Notes: generated from the sequence alone by a model not told the origin. A stretch of DNA of 10,291 bases from RGIG9115 sp045128915 (GCA_045128915.1 JBGVIT010000058.1:1-10291); one strand, 5' to 3'. Positions 1 through 7,222 are shown, counted from the stretch's first letter. Made by a program: numbers and translations.

Positions 1-218
1 TATTCAAAGATCGATGCCTCCGCCAAGCTCATATACTCACTCCAACAATCGTGGAACTTTTCAAATGTTTCTTTCTGTTCCTCTGTGAAGCTTTTTTCCA
101 AATCCTCGTGGTGCCTTGACATGTATCCAAGCAGTTCTTTCATTTCCTTGGAGTTGGTTCGGCTATCTTCTTGCGGGATAATATTTCCGTGCCAAAGTTC
201 ATTGATGATTGACTTCAT
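1..218 (-). CDS. DUF6809-like element protein (partial, runs off left edge)
   Basis: The reading frame begins at ATG 218-216 and stays open for 72 codons to the window edge, so the C-terminus is missing. The product starts MKSIINELWHGNI and continues with a charged helical stretch containing FTEEQKETFEKFHDCW. This matches the small DUF6809-type proteins carried by clostridial conjugative elements, as I recall the family; their biochemical role is unknown. The start overlaps the tnpV stop in an ATGA arrangement, so the two are probably translationally coupled. No separate promoter is visible. Length and position next to tnpV fit the family. The family call is from memory of the pattern, not from a search. 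Confidence 0.7.
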   Translation of the reverse strand, partial: MKSIINELWHGNIIPQEDSRTNSKEMKELLGYMSRHHEDLEKSFTEEQKETFEKFHDCWSEYMSLAEASIFE

Positions 219-565
219 ACCAACACCACCTCTCGCAAAACAATTTCTTCCGCGCTTGCCTTGATGTTGTTCATTTCGGCAACCCAACGGAGCATATCAC
301 GAGCTTTCAAATTCTCATCAATACCTCTTTTAGCAGCGAGGCAGGGAATGATAGTTTCAAGCATTTCGTTTGCTTCAATGTCGATTTTATGTAGATATTC
401 GTTCAAGCGGCATTCTAAAATCAGAGTGGTGTATCTGCCCTTGCGGTGTTCTTTGACAAAATCAAGATGCAATAATCCGTATTTACCAATGTTGTAATTA
501 CTCTGTTCAGGCAACACAAGGTTGGGGTAAAAGCGTCCGTTTTCTTCACGATAGGTAATTTTCAT
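215..565 (-). CDS. tnpV: TnpV family transposon-encoded protein
   Basis: This 116-aa protein begins MKITYREENGRFYPNLVLPE and continues with an IGKYGLL segment, an LNEYLHKI helix and a C-terminal MLRWVAEMNNIKASAEEIVL block. That order and the RWVxxMNNIxxSAEEI signature are characteristic of TnpV, a small protein of Tn4451-type and related clostridial elements whose function is not established. The length is normal for the family. The start at 565 is supported by GAGGA at 577-573, seven bases upstream. That Shine-Dalgarno lies inside one arm of an inverted repeat whose other arm overlaps the end of the upstream integrase gene. Translation may therefore be coupled to int. The 3' end overlaps the next gene by ATGA. 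Confidence 0.85.
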   Translation of the reverse strand: MKITYREENGRFYPNLVLPEQSNYNIGKYGLLHLDFVKEHRKGRYTTLILECRLNEYLHKIDIEANEMLETIIPCLAAKRGIDENLKARDMLRWVAEMNNIKASAEEIVLREVVLV

Positions 566-572
566 TATATAT

Positions 573-638
573 TCCTCACAAATTAATTATTCATACAATA
601 ACCAAGCAGCTTTGACTTGCGTTTAATTTGTGTGAGGA
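573..638 (-). promoter_or_regulatory. Inverted repeat that can sequester the tnpV ribosome binding site
   Basis: On the minus strand the arm TCCTCACACAAATTAA (638-623) is complementary to TTAATTTGTGAGGA (586-573), apart from a two-base AC insertion. The loop is about 36 nt. The downstream arm contains the GAGGA Shine-Dalgarno of tnpV. The upstream arm contains the last codons and the TAA stop of the integrase frame. A ribosome finishing int would open the stem and expose the tnpV site. There is no U-tract after the second arm, so it is not a terminator. The pairing is seen directly; the regulatory role is inference. Confidence 0.5.
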
Positions 639-1705
639 TTTCTGACATTCACAGTTATATTAACGTCTGAGTGACCTAATCTCTGCTGTACTACCTTTGG
701 GCTAACACCTGCCTGTATCAGTGCGGTAGCGTTGCTGTGACGAAGATCGTGCAATCTTATCTTAGGGAGATTGTATTTCTTCAGAAAACGTTCCCATTTT
801 TGTGTCATAGAGTCTGGCTTAACAGGAGAACCATCCTCTTGTCTTACAACAAGGTCTAAGTTCTGAAAGCCGTATCCGCAGGTCATAGCATCACTAAGAT
901 ACTGCACTCTTGCCTTTCTAAGCTCTTCCATGACCTCTTTGCCAATGTGGATATCTCTTATGCCTGACTCGCTTTTGGGGGCTTTAATGATAACGCCATC
1001 GAGTCCGTTAACCATATTACGCCTTATTCTCAAGATGTTCTTCTTGAAGTCAACGTCTTCCCAACGAAGGGCAACTAATTCTCCACGTCTTAGTCCTGCG
1101 GTAGTAAGGAGCAACAAGGGGATATACATATCTGTTCCCTTTGCCACCTCAAGAAGCTTGTGTATCATATTAGTATCATACACCTTAGCCTTATATTTCT
1201 TTAATTTTGGAAGAACAACGCCCTCACACGGGTTATATGGTATCATATGGAGCACAACCGCTTTCTTCATTGCGGCATTGACATTATTGAAGGTGTCACG
1301 GATGTTCTTAGCCGATAAGGGTTTCGCTATCATATAGTTAACCATTGTTTGAACGTCATAAGCACGCAACTTGTTTAGTGGTATATCTCCTATGGCAGGC
1401 TTTATGTAGTCTTTTATTTTGGTCATATAGCCTTTCCTTGTTGTTTGTGCTATGTTGGGAAGATACATAGACAACCATTCGTCCATCCATTCACCAACAG
1501 TTTTAGTGGTTTTTCTTGTGACAATTCCTTTTTCCATGTCACAAATCATCTTGTGCATGAGAGACTTAGCCTCTTTTTCTGTTTTTACTGTCTTGTAAGC
1601 ACGTACTCGCTTTCCCGTGATAGGGTCAATGCCTCCATCAACAGTGATTTCATAGCGTAGCTTGCCGTTCTTTAATTTTCTTGTAACAATGTTTCCTGAT
1701 GCCAT
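623..1705 (-). CDS. int: Tyrosine recombinase/integrase, truncated before the catalytic Tyr
   Basis: The 360-aa product is a phage/ICE-type tyrosine integrase. Residues 1-60 form an arm-binding-like N-terminus, about 67-150 the SAM-like core-binding domain, and about 170-354 the catalytic domain. Catalytic positions visible are R206 in AGLRRGE, K244, H319 and R322 in LHDLRH, and H345 in LGHSDVNIT. Relatives continue TLN(T/V)YSHVL, which supplies the nucleophilic Tyr. Here the frame reads TVNVRNPHTN and stops, so Arg occupies the Tyr position and the final helix is missing. Neither other downstream frame restores a YSHV motif. The protein should be unable to cut DNA. The start at 1705 follows AAGGAG, which overlaps the end of xis five bases upstream. 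int, xis and tnpV are probably cotranscribed. Confidence 0.9.
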   Translation of the reverse strand: MASGNIVTRKLKNGKLRYEITVDGGIDPITGKRVRAYKTVKTEKEAKSLMHKMICDMEKGIVTRKTTKTVGEWMDEWLSMYLPNIAQTTRKGYMTKIKDYIKPAIGDIPLNKLRAYDVQTMVNYMIAKPLSAKNIRDTFNNVNAAMKKAVVLHMIPYNPCEGVVLPKLKKYKAKVYDTNMIHKLLEVAKGTDMYIPLLLLTTAGLRRGELVALRWEDVDFKKNILRIRRNMVNGLDGVIIKAPKSESGIRDIHIGKEVMEELRKARVQYLSDAMTCGYGFQNLDLVVRQEDGSPVKPDSMTQKWERFLKKYNLPKIRLHDLRHSNATALIQAGVSPKVVQQRLGHSDVNITVNVRNPHTN

Positions 1706-1710
1706 TTTCC

Positions 1711-1921
1711 TTATCTCCTTTCTACTATCTGATAAATGGGTCTGTGTCCGATTTTTTGCTTAACAGGCTTCTTAGGATAAAGAAAGGCGTTAAGCTTGTT
1801 TTCTGATACCCTGTACTGACGTCCTACCTCTACGTACTCAACACCGCAGGTCTTGATGTAGTTAAGGGCATTGTCATAGGATAGGCTCAATCATTAAAGC
1901 CTTAACTTGTTTTTCTCTCAT
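1711..1921 (-). pseudogene. xis: Excisionase-like HTH protein, frameshifted at a CCTAT repeat
   Basis: ATG at 1921-1919, behind an AGGAG site, opens a frame that gives MREKQVKALMIEPIL and stops at TGA 1876-1874. A second frame continues SYDNALNYIKTCGVEYVEV, then GRQYRVSENKLNAFLY, and ends at TAA 1713-1711, five bases before int. The second part is a typical winged-helix excisionase/MerR-like DNA-binding domain that reads a short HTH and ends in a basic tail. The break lies at two tandem copies of CCTAT (1885-1876, minus strand). Adding a third copy would join the frames exactly as EPILSYDNALNYIK. Excisionases direct the partner integrase toward excision. As read here the gene gives only a 15-aa peptide. 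An assembly or sequencing error is the main alternative. Confidence 0.75.
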
Positions 1922-1949
1922 AATCAAATCTCCTACATAAAATAAATTA

Positions 1950-1977
1950 ACGGATAACAGCCTTAGCCGTTATCCGT
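1950..1977 (-). terminator. Hairpin between HTH gene and xis, weak terminator or processing site
   Basis: ACGGATAAC (1950-1958) and GTTATCCGT (1969-1977) form a perfect 9-bp stem with a 10-base loop. On the minus strand it is followed by TTAATTTATTTTA, which is T-rich but interrupted, so termination would be partial. Its position between two cotranscribed-looking genes suits partial termination or transcript stability control. It could also be a recombinase arm or regulator site. Confidence 0.4.
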
Positions 1978-2010
1978 CATGTTTATAATATATATTTATA
2001 TCTCTGAGGT

Positions 2011-2208
2011 TTACTTCAATAAAAACCTCTCGCGGTCAGGGTCACCAAGTATTCTTTCAAGCTCTGTTCTGTCAACGAACATTCTGCCTCCGATGGTCTT
2101 AACACAAAGGTAATTCTTAACAAGTGCCCTTATCTTCTTTTTGCTGATAGGTAGATACTCCTTTTGAATATCGTCAATACTCAAAAATTTTCTTGCAATG
2201 GCTTCTAT
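2011..2208 (-). CDS. Small helix-turn-helix (excisionase-like) protein with no canonical start
   Basis: A 65-codon minus-strand frame, too short for routine gene calling, reads IEAIARKFLSIDDIQKEYLP, then ISKKKIRALVKNYL, and later GGRMFVDRTELERIL, ending at TAA 2013-2011. The pattern is that of small HTH DNA-binding proteins found beside integrases: a 'sIddIqkeYLPISKKKIR' recognition helix region followed by a 'iGGRmfVdr' wing. A good AGGGAGG site lies just upstream, but the codon at the expected start is ATA (2208-2206). The next possible start is TTG at 2184, which would trim the protein to 57 aa and leave a weak ribosome site. It probably belongs to element control. The gene may be inactive or poorly translated. 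Confidence 0.6.
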   Translation of the reverse strand: MEAIARKFLSIDDIQKEYLPISKKKIRALVKNYLCVKTIGGRMFVDRTELERILGDPDRERFLLK

Positions 2209-2525
2209 CTCTTTCTCCCTCCCTTAGGTGTGCTTTGTTTTGTTATAGGTAACGTTGATTGCTCATTAGCATAGTTCTTGCCGTCAAAGAGCCTAAAGGT
2301 GGTTATGGACTTTCCGTATATGTTTAACGTAGCTATCTTAGATAAAGCTCTGCCAATAGCCACCGACTCACTCTGCGTTAGCGAATCGGTAGAAAAGTAA
2401 TCCTTGTAGACCTTAGGGTTCTTACCTGTCACAGTACTGTTAATGGTGTCAACAATTATTTGTTCAAAGTTTCTTAGGTCAATATTCTTGAAATTTTTGT
2501 TTGCTAACGTACATTTACGCCTCAT
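2205..2525 (-). CDS. Hypothetical element protein, 106 aa
   Basis: I do not recognise this protein. It starts MRRKCTLANKNFKNIDLRNF, carries a central stretch with TDSLTQSESVAIGRALSKIA that may form two helices, and ends in a basic tail, PKGGRKR. It has no signal peptide or membrane segment. AAAGGAG lies upstream of the ATG at a longer than usual distance, about 13 bases. It is the first gene of the minus-strand element block and its stop overlaps the presumed start of the HTH gene, so the two appear cotranscribed. A DNA-binding or replication accessory role is possible from its place beside HTH, xis and int genes, but nothing in the sequence proves it. Confidence 0.55.
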   Translation of the reverse strand: MRRKCTLANKNFKNIDLRNFEQIIVDTINSTVTGKNPKVYKDYFSTDSLTQSESVAIGRALSKIATLNIYGKSITTFRLFDGKNYANEQSTLPITKQSTPKGGRKR

Positions 2526-2599
2526 TGTTACTGTCTCAACTCCTTTCTGCCGTATGAGGTACGTTTGGGTATCTTTAATTATTTGTTAGCAATTTTTAT

Positions 2600-2641
2600 A
2601 TATAAAAAGGAAACAAGCGCCTCTGCGAAGACGCTTGTTTC
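2600..2641 (-). terminator. Rho-independent terminator of the secreted phosphoesterase gene
   Basis: GAAACAAGCG (2610-2619) and CGCTTGTTTC (2632-2641) form a perfect 10-bp stem. Inside it a short TCT/AGA stem closes a GCGA loop. On the minus strand the stem is followed by CCTTTTTATATA. It lies about 25 bases after the stop of the large minus-strand gene and closes its transcript before the mobile element. Confidence 0.85.
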
Positions 2642-2665
2642 ATTTTCTAATTTTTTGTTTCTTTT

Positions 2666-5600
2666 TTATTCCGTTTCCACCACTGTTATTGCTTTATCAT
2701 TTACTGTTATCTCATAATATACTGCTTCGCCGTAAATATAATTTGTTCCTACTCGCAAGAAAGGAGTAATTTTTACTATTCCGTCGGTTTTTATGTCTGT
2801 TATGGAGATTGCCGACATAAGATTATATCCATATTGGGAAGCGTAAATATTTTTGCCGTCGCCTATAATTGAAGAATATACAACGGTTGAGCCAAGTGTT
2901 TTGGTATTTGTATCTGTTTCAAGCTTAAAACCTACCTCATTGTAGTAAACTACGTCAACACCCGAAACAAATCTTACTGCTCTATCAATATAATTTGTCT
3001 GAAAACCGATTATTTCAGAGGTAGTATTTTTGAGCGTATAGGCAGTTGTTCCGCTCACTCCAAGTGTTGCCTTTTGGCTTATTCCGCCAGCTATCACAAT
3101 GTGTTCAAAAGTAACGAGAACGTTACCCTCCGCATCCTTGTAATAGGCAAGATTTTCGCCAACAGCGAAACGCACACTGCCTTTTACATCATCATAAATC
3201 GCAACTACCTTAACTGGTGTTTCTGTAAGTGTAATATCGTTGCCTTCTTCATCACAAAGCACGATGTTTCCAAATACCAGTTTTTGATTTTCAGCGCGAA
3301 GAAGCGAATAGTTTTTTTCACCGTCAACAATGTTTATAACGTCACCGCTTGATGTGTTTGACACGGTAGCTTCAATAACAGAGGTATTTCCGTCAAGCTT
3401 ACTTATATCAGATACAAAGGCATCAATGGTGGCACTGCTTGTTTCAGAACCCTCAAGCGAACATATAGACACTATGGGTTCTTTGCCGTCGCTATCAAGT
3501 TTGATTACCGAAATATCATCAATATAGTAGTGGATGGGAGTGGCGCTTTTTGGTGCGAACTTAATAGTAAATATCGGGTCATTATATTTACCTGTTGATT
3601 TATCTGTCGTCAAATCAGAATCCTTGACAACGTAATCATACGTAAATTCACCCCATTGACCGTTAGACTTTATTTTGGCACTTGCATTATTGTTTGTTAT
3701 CGAAGAATTTTCTTCCATTGAGCTACCATTTACTCGCATAACACCCATAGTACTTGTCTGGGTATACGTAGTGTTTCCGTCTTCGGCGATTGCCTTCATA
3801 CGGAAGGTTATGCGGTAGGTGTCACCTATATCGTCTTTAGTAAATGGGTCAAAGCTGAGCGTATTAAGAAATTTCATACGAGGTTCTGAGCCTTGGACTA
3901 TATATTCAAGAACCTTATTATTCGAGCCGTCGGGGTCTGCAACTACACTTGCATACTTGTTAAGCGGAGAACCACCGCGAACGTAAAATCTGCTTGAACC
4001 ATATCCGAGATAATCTCCTACGTCACTCTTCCAGTCATCGGCAAGACGTTCTCTGAAATAGGAGGTATACGAAGCATCAACATTGCCATCATTTCCGTGA
4101 GTACCAATTTCCCACTTTTCAAAATCCGCCACGTATATATGCTCGCTGTTATCAGCGGCGGTAATTATCAAAGTGAAGAATTCACCTGACACCTTATCCG
4201 CAACCGAGCTTATATCAAGGGCATTGATTCCTTCTGAAAGGGTAGCTGTTGTTACAAACGTCATTTTATTTTTGACATTCGTTTCATAAAGAGAATAATT
4301 CATCTGTCCTTCGTTTATCTTGTAATTATCAAGAACGTAAACGTTGACTTTTGATGACGTATTATTATTTGCCGTAAGATTAAGCGTTATATTGTCACAA
4401 TTTTCAATAGATTCTTTGTAGTAAGAAATAAGTGCAACTCTTTCTCCCACATCCGAAGAGCCTCCGCTTACCATAAGCTCCTCTTTTTTTCCGTAGTTCA
4501 AGCTCTTATCGGAAGCAGGTGCTTTTTCGCCCGAGGGGGTTGTGACCGCAATATCTATTGCCGAAACAAAGGTATCAGCAACAGGGAGAGAGTAATCAAC
4601 CTCAACCAAAGGCAGGGTGTACTGGCTTTCACTCATAAAGAACATATCCTTTACGGTTGAATATTGCTCTACCTCAACGGTGTTGCCATCTTCGGAGAAA
4701 TAAAGCATTGTAACCATACCTGTTGACTTAAAATGAATATCGACTGTTTGAGGATCTATAAGCATTTGCGTAACAGTATTGCCATGAATACCCTTTGACT
4801 GGAGATAAACAACGTTACGGCTTTCTTCGTGTCCCGAAAGGAAAAGGAAGATATTTTCATGCTTTGAAACAAGCTTTTCCCATATCTGTTCACCGTCGTT
4901 TCTGGTGGTATCTGTAAAGGTTCTTTCAAGTCTTGTGCCATCCTCATCAAGATAGCCGTGTGTGGATATTATAACCTTATGGTTGGGGTGAGTCTCTATA
5001 ACACCTGCCGCCCACTCAAGCATGGCATCGGTCGGTCCATCATCAATGGCTATAAGAAGATAGTCGGTGTCTTCAACTGTTATGGTTTTCCATGAGTTTT
5101 CGATCTTGCCCTCTTCAAAAAATCCGCCAAACTGACTCATGTAATCTTCATTTGCAAAATACTTATTTATCTGCGCCGAGCTGTCGTGGTTTCCTCTTAC
5201 AAGCGAATAAGGAATAACCCCATCCATTTTAACTATCTGTTCCTTGGCGGCTTCCCATTCCGTATCTGTGTCGGTATCGGTTATATCACCAAGCCCAAAA
5301 ACAAATTTTATATTCTTTTCATCCTTATTGGCAAGAATCCAATCGTAAATCTTGGAAAGGTCTTCGGGGTAATACCTGTTAACCATCTGGGTATCGCCCA
5401 CGATGCAGAACGAATAAGCATAATCGGTAACTTCCTCTTTTTCGGGAATCCATGTCTTGACTCTCTTAACGTCGTAGCCGTTTCCGCTTTTATCCTTTAT
5501 AACCGAGTTTATTTCGGCTTCACCAATAGAGCCGTACCAAGCTATTAGCGCAGTGTCTAAAATGTTTATGTCTGACATATCAGCCTTTATCTCTTCCGCG

Positions 5601-6160
5601 CTACGCACGTCGGAATAAAGCGCTATTTCTTTTATGCTACCGCCAAAATATCTCCAGTTTGTAGCCGTTCTGTCTCCTGCCAATCTGTAATCATAGTTGC
5701 AAATTTCATCGGTAATATTAAGTGCACCTGCTTGGGTAGCTTTAAGTTCTCCGTTGACGTAGCAAAGTGTTTCTTCGCTGTCGGGATTGTAAACTATCGC
5801 CAAGTGTACGAGGTCACCTGTTCTGACAGATACATCGCTGAAGGTCACTACGTGTTCAACTACGCTTCCCGTGGTCTTTTCCTTAACACGCAAACGAGGT
5901 GCACCGCCCCCCTTTACCTCAAAATTAACTCCAACTGTTGACGAGTCGGAAAGATTTCCCAAAATTACGCCTTGGCTTGTTATACTTGGGGGAATACAAA
6001 TCCACGCCTCGTATGTAAGAGGCGCACTTCCGAATTTTTGGTTCACTCTAAATTCGTCATATCTTTCGAGAAGCGGCAATTCTTCTGTCTCTGCAGAAGC
6101 ATACGGAATTGCGACTACTAAAAGAATCAACGCAAATATTAAGCACAAAAACTTCTTCAT
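2666..6160 (-). CDS. Secreted LamG / calcineurin-like phosphoesterase / CBM-like multidomain protein
   Basis: The start is ATG 6160 (MKKFLCLIFALILL), ten bases after AAGGAG. An in-frame ATG at 6196 abuts the -10 box and would precede the transcript start. The product is 1164 aa. Residues 1-23 are a signal peptide ending ASA. About 35-200 resemble a LamG/concanavalin jelly roll. About 248-490 form a calcineurin-like metallophosphoesterase with GDTQ (255), GLGDITD (about 289), GNHD (323-326), H401 in STHG and H444 in SGHEE. About 525-670 resemble a DNRLRE-type module and about 678-890 a CBM4-like beta-sandwich with YYIDDISV. The remaining tail is beta-rich with an RFVSGVDVVYYNEVGF segment. Such proteins are exported and likely hydrolyse phosphoesters on glycan-bound substrates; the true substrate is unknown. 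There is no LPXTG or SLH anchor. Confidence 0.88.
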   Translation of the reverse strand: MKKFLCLIFALILLVVAIPYASAETEELPLLERYDEFRVNQKFGSAPLTYEAWICIPPSITSQGVILGNLSDSSTVGVNFEVKGGGAPRLRVKEKTTGSVVEHVVTFSDVSVRTGDLVHLAIVYNPDSEETLCYVNGELKATQAGALNITDEICNYDYRLAGDRTATNWRYFGGSIKEIALYSDVRSAEEIKADMSDINILDTALIAWYGSIGEAEINSVIKDKSGNGYDVKRVKTWIPEKEEVTDYAYSFCIVGDTQMVNRYYPEDLSKIYDWILANKDEKNIKFVFGLGDITDTDTDTEWEAAKEQIVKMDGVIPYSLVRGNHDSSAQINKYFANEDYMSQFGGFFEEGKIENSWKTITVEDTDYLLIAIDDGPTDAMLEWAAGVIETHPNHKVIISTHGYLDEDGTRLERTFTDTTRNDGEQIWEKLVSKHENIFLFLSGHEESRNVVYLQSKGIHGNTVTQMLIDPQTVDIHFKSTGMVTMLYFSEDGNTVEVEQYSTVKDMFFMSESQYTLPLVEVDYSLPVADTFVSAIDIAVTTPSGEKAPASDKSLNYGKKEELMVSGGSSDVGERVALISYYKESIENCDNITLNLTANNNTSSKVNVYVLDNYKINEGQMNYSLYETNVKNKMTFVTTATLSEGINALDISSVADKVSGEFFTLIITAADNSEHIYVADFEKWEIGTHGNDGNVDASYTSYFRERLADDWKSDVGDYLGYGSSRFYVRGGSPLNKYASVVADPDGSNNKVLEYIVQGSEPRMKFLNTLSFDPFTKDDIGDTYRITFRMKAIAEDGNTTYTQTSTMGVMRVNGSSMEENSSITNNNASAKIKSNGQWGEFTYDYVVKDSDLTTDKSTGKYNDPIFTIKFAPKSATPIHYYIDDISVIKLDSDGKEPIVSICSLEGSETSSATIDAFVSDISKLDGNTSVIEATVSNTSSGDVINIVDGEKNYSLLRAENQKLVFGNIVLCDEEGNDITLTETPVKVVAIYDDVKGSVRFAVGENLAYYKDAEGNVLVTFEHIVIAGGISQKATLGVSGTTAYTLKNTTSEIIGFQTNYIDRAVRFVSGVDVVYYNEVGFKLETDTNTKTLGSTVVYSSIIGDGKNIYASQYGYNLMSAISITDIKTDGIVKITPFLRVGTNYIYGEAVYYEITVNDKAITVVETE

Positions 6161-6183
6161 AAATTTTGTTCTCCTTCTTATGG

Positions 6184-6198
6184 ATGTGTTGAACACAT
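6184..6198. promoter_or_regulatory. 15-bp palindrome at the phosphoesterase transcription start (operator candidate)
   Basis: ATGTGTT and AACACAT are perfect 7-base inverted arms around a single G. The site touches the downstream edge of the minus-strand -10 box and covers the expected transcription start, where a bound repressor would block initiation. The binding protein is unknown. AraC-family proteins usually prefer direct repeats, so the neighbour is not the obvious ligand. Confidence 0.45.
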
Positions 6199-6225
6199 TT
6201 TATCATATTGTATCTTGATTGTCTA
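6197..6225 (-). promoter_or_regulatory. Sigma-A promoter of the secreted phosphoesterase gene
   Basis: On the minus strand TAGACA (6225-6220) and TAAAAT (6202-6197) are separated by exactly 17 bases, and TG lies near the -10 box. The predicted transcript begins near 6190, leaving a leader of about 30 bases before the ATG at 6160. Confidence 0.7.
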
Positions 6226-6253
6226 CGATTTTGGATTTCTTACCAAAGGTGTA

Positions 6254-6297
6254 TTGCTTTTTTCCGATTCATTCACCAACAATGGAAAAAAAGGCAA
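6254..6297. repeat. Imperfect inverted repeat in the divergent intergenic region
   Basis: TTGCTTTTTTCC (6254-6265) faces GGAAAAAAAGGCAA (6284-6297), with two one-base differences in the arms and an 18-base spacer. It lies between the two divergent promoters. ACCAA also recurs at 6242 and 6275, 33 bases or about three helical turns apart, which could be half-sites for an AraC-type regulator. The function is speculative. Confidence 0.3.
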
Positions 6298-6344
6298 CAA
6301 CAAAAGAAAAAAACGCAATGACTATAGATTTTTAGAAAATGGTA

Positions 6345-6353
6345 TGCTATAAT
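6345..6353 (+). promoter_or_regulatory. Extended -10 promoter of the AraC regulator operon
   Basis: TGCTATAAT is a perfect extended -10 element (TGnTATAAT). No good -35 hexamer is seen 17 bases upstream, which is usual for extended -10 promoters and for promoters needing an activator. The transcript should start near 6360, giving a leader of about 32 bases. Confidence 0.65.
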
Positions 6354-6391
6354 TATTTATACATATCTGGAAATTTTTACGGAGGTGTGTT

Positions 6392-7222
6392 ATGTCCAGT
6401 GAATTTAGAACCACATACGGTATTTATCAAGAACCTGCGGAACGTATCACAAGATACAGCAAACGAATGTATAAATCATGGCTAATACACTGGCACAGAG
6501 AAATCGAAATAGTTCAGCTTCTCGAAGGAGAGTACACTTACATTGTCGGCGATCGAAGGTATGAAGCTTCGGCAGGAGATTTTATAATTACAAAAGGTTG
6601 TGAACCGCATCAGTTTTGTACAAATCCTCCCAGGATGATGCAGATATGCAAATTTGACATAGGGATTGTATATAATGTGCTCAAAAAATTCAAATACCCC
6701 AAATGCCATATAACCAAAGATGAAATTATGTCGATTCCAAATCTTTATGATGATCTGTGCTTTGCTTTCAATAAAATCGGCGAGATAGAAACAAACGGAG
6801 GAAGTAACGCAATATGTGATTGTTACACAGCACTTTTGTTTACTCTGCTTTCTGAAAACTTTCCTGATGTGTCCGAAAGTACTGTTTATGACTCTGAAAG
6901 CCTACTCAATTTTGAAAAGGTTCTCAGATACGTAGAAGATAACTACAGCAAGGAACTTACGTTGCAGATATTAGCTGAAAAAGTAAACTATTCCGATAGT
7001 TACATTTCTATTCTGTTCCGTCGTTACACAGGAATGAGCTATAAGGAATATATTGACAAGGTCAGAGTTGGTCACGCAGGAAATTATATACGCAAAGGCG
7101 GAAAGAGCTTTGCAGAAATTTCAAAGCTATGCGGATTCGATACCCCAAGAACCTTTAATAACGTATTTAAGCGCGTTATGGGCTGTACTCCCACAGAATA
7201 CAAAAACGCACAAATAGAGTGA
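6392..7222 (+). CDS. AraC family transcriptional regulator with cupin sensor domain
   Basis: The 276-aa cytoplasmic protein has an N-terminal cupin-like ligand domain at about residues 20-90, with HWHREIEIVQLLEGEYTYIV and a following AGDFIITKGCEPHQF strand that are typical of the AraC arm-binding fold. A linker of about 80 residues leads to the AraC/HTH_18 DNA-binding domain at about 173-274, which contains LTLQILAEKVNYSDSYIS and FAEISKLCGFDTPRTFNNVF, the two helix-turn-helix motifs, and ends GCTPTEYKN. The length is normal. The start at 6392 has GGAGG six bases upstream. Such regulators commonly sense sugars and control nearby carbohydrate genes. Here the divergent secreted phosphoesterase with CBM-like domains and the downstream hydrolase are the likely targets. 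The ligand is unknown. Confidence 0.9.
   Translation: MSSEFRTTYGIYQEPAERITRYSKRMYKSWLIHWHREIEIVQLLEGEYTYIVGDRRYEASAGDFIITKGCEPHQFCTNPPRMMQICKFDIGIVYNVLKKFKYPKCHITKDEIMSIPNLYDDLCFAFNKIGEIETNGGSNAICDCYTALLFTLLSENFPDVSESTVYDSESLLNFEKVLRYVEDNYSKELTLQILAEKVNYSDSYISILFRRYTGMSYKEYIDKVRVGHAGNYIRKGGKSFAEISKLCGFDTPRTFNNVFKRVMGCTPTEYKNAQIE

Larger units (their letters stand above)
1..2525 (-). mobile_element. Recombination end of a degenerate integrative element
   Basis: Six consecutive minus-strand genes form a recombination and accessory module typical of clostridial integrative or conjugative elements: an unknown protein, a small HTH protein, an excisionase, a tyrosine integrase, TnpV and a DUF6809-like protein. 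Three adjacent genes carry independent lesions: an ATA where the start codon should be, a frameshift at a pentanucleotide repeat, and loss of the integrase catalytic Tyr. The element is therefore probably immobile by its own recombinase. The left boundary lies outside the window. The right boundary must lie between about 2526 and 2600, before the terminator of the next gene. I could not see a convincing attachment-site duplication. The element assignment is sound; the exact extent is inferred. Confidence 0.7.

Noticed and set aside
1950..1977. The 9-bp hairpin as an attachment-site core
   Set aside because: It lies inside the gene block between two element genes, not at an end, and no second copy is seen in the window.
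6196..6196. Upstream ATG (12 codons earlier) as the start of the secreted phosphoesterase
   Set aside because: It abuts the -10 box and precedes the predicted transcript start; the ATG at 6160 has a good ribosome site and begins the signal peptide.
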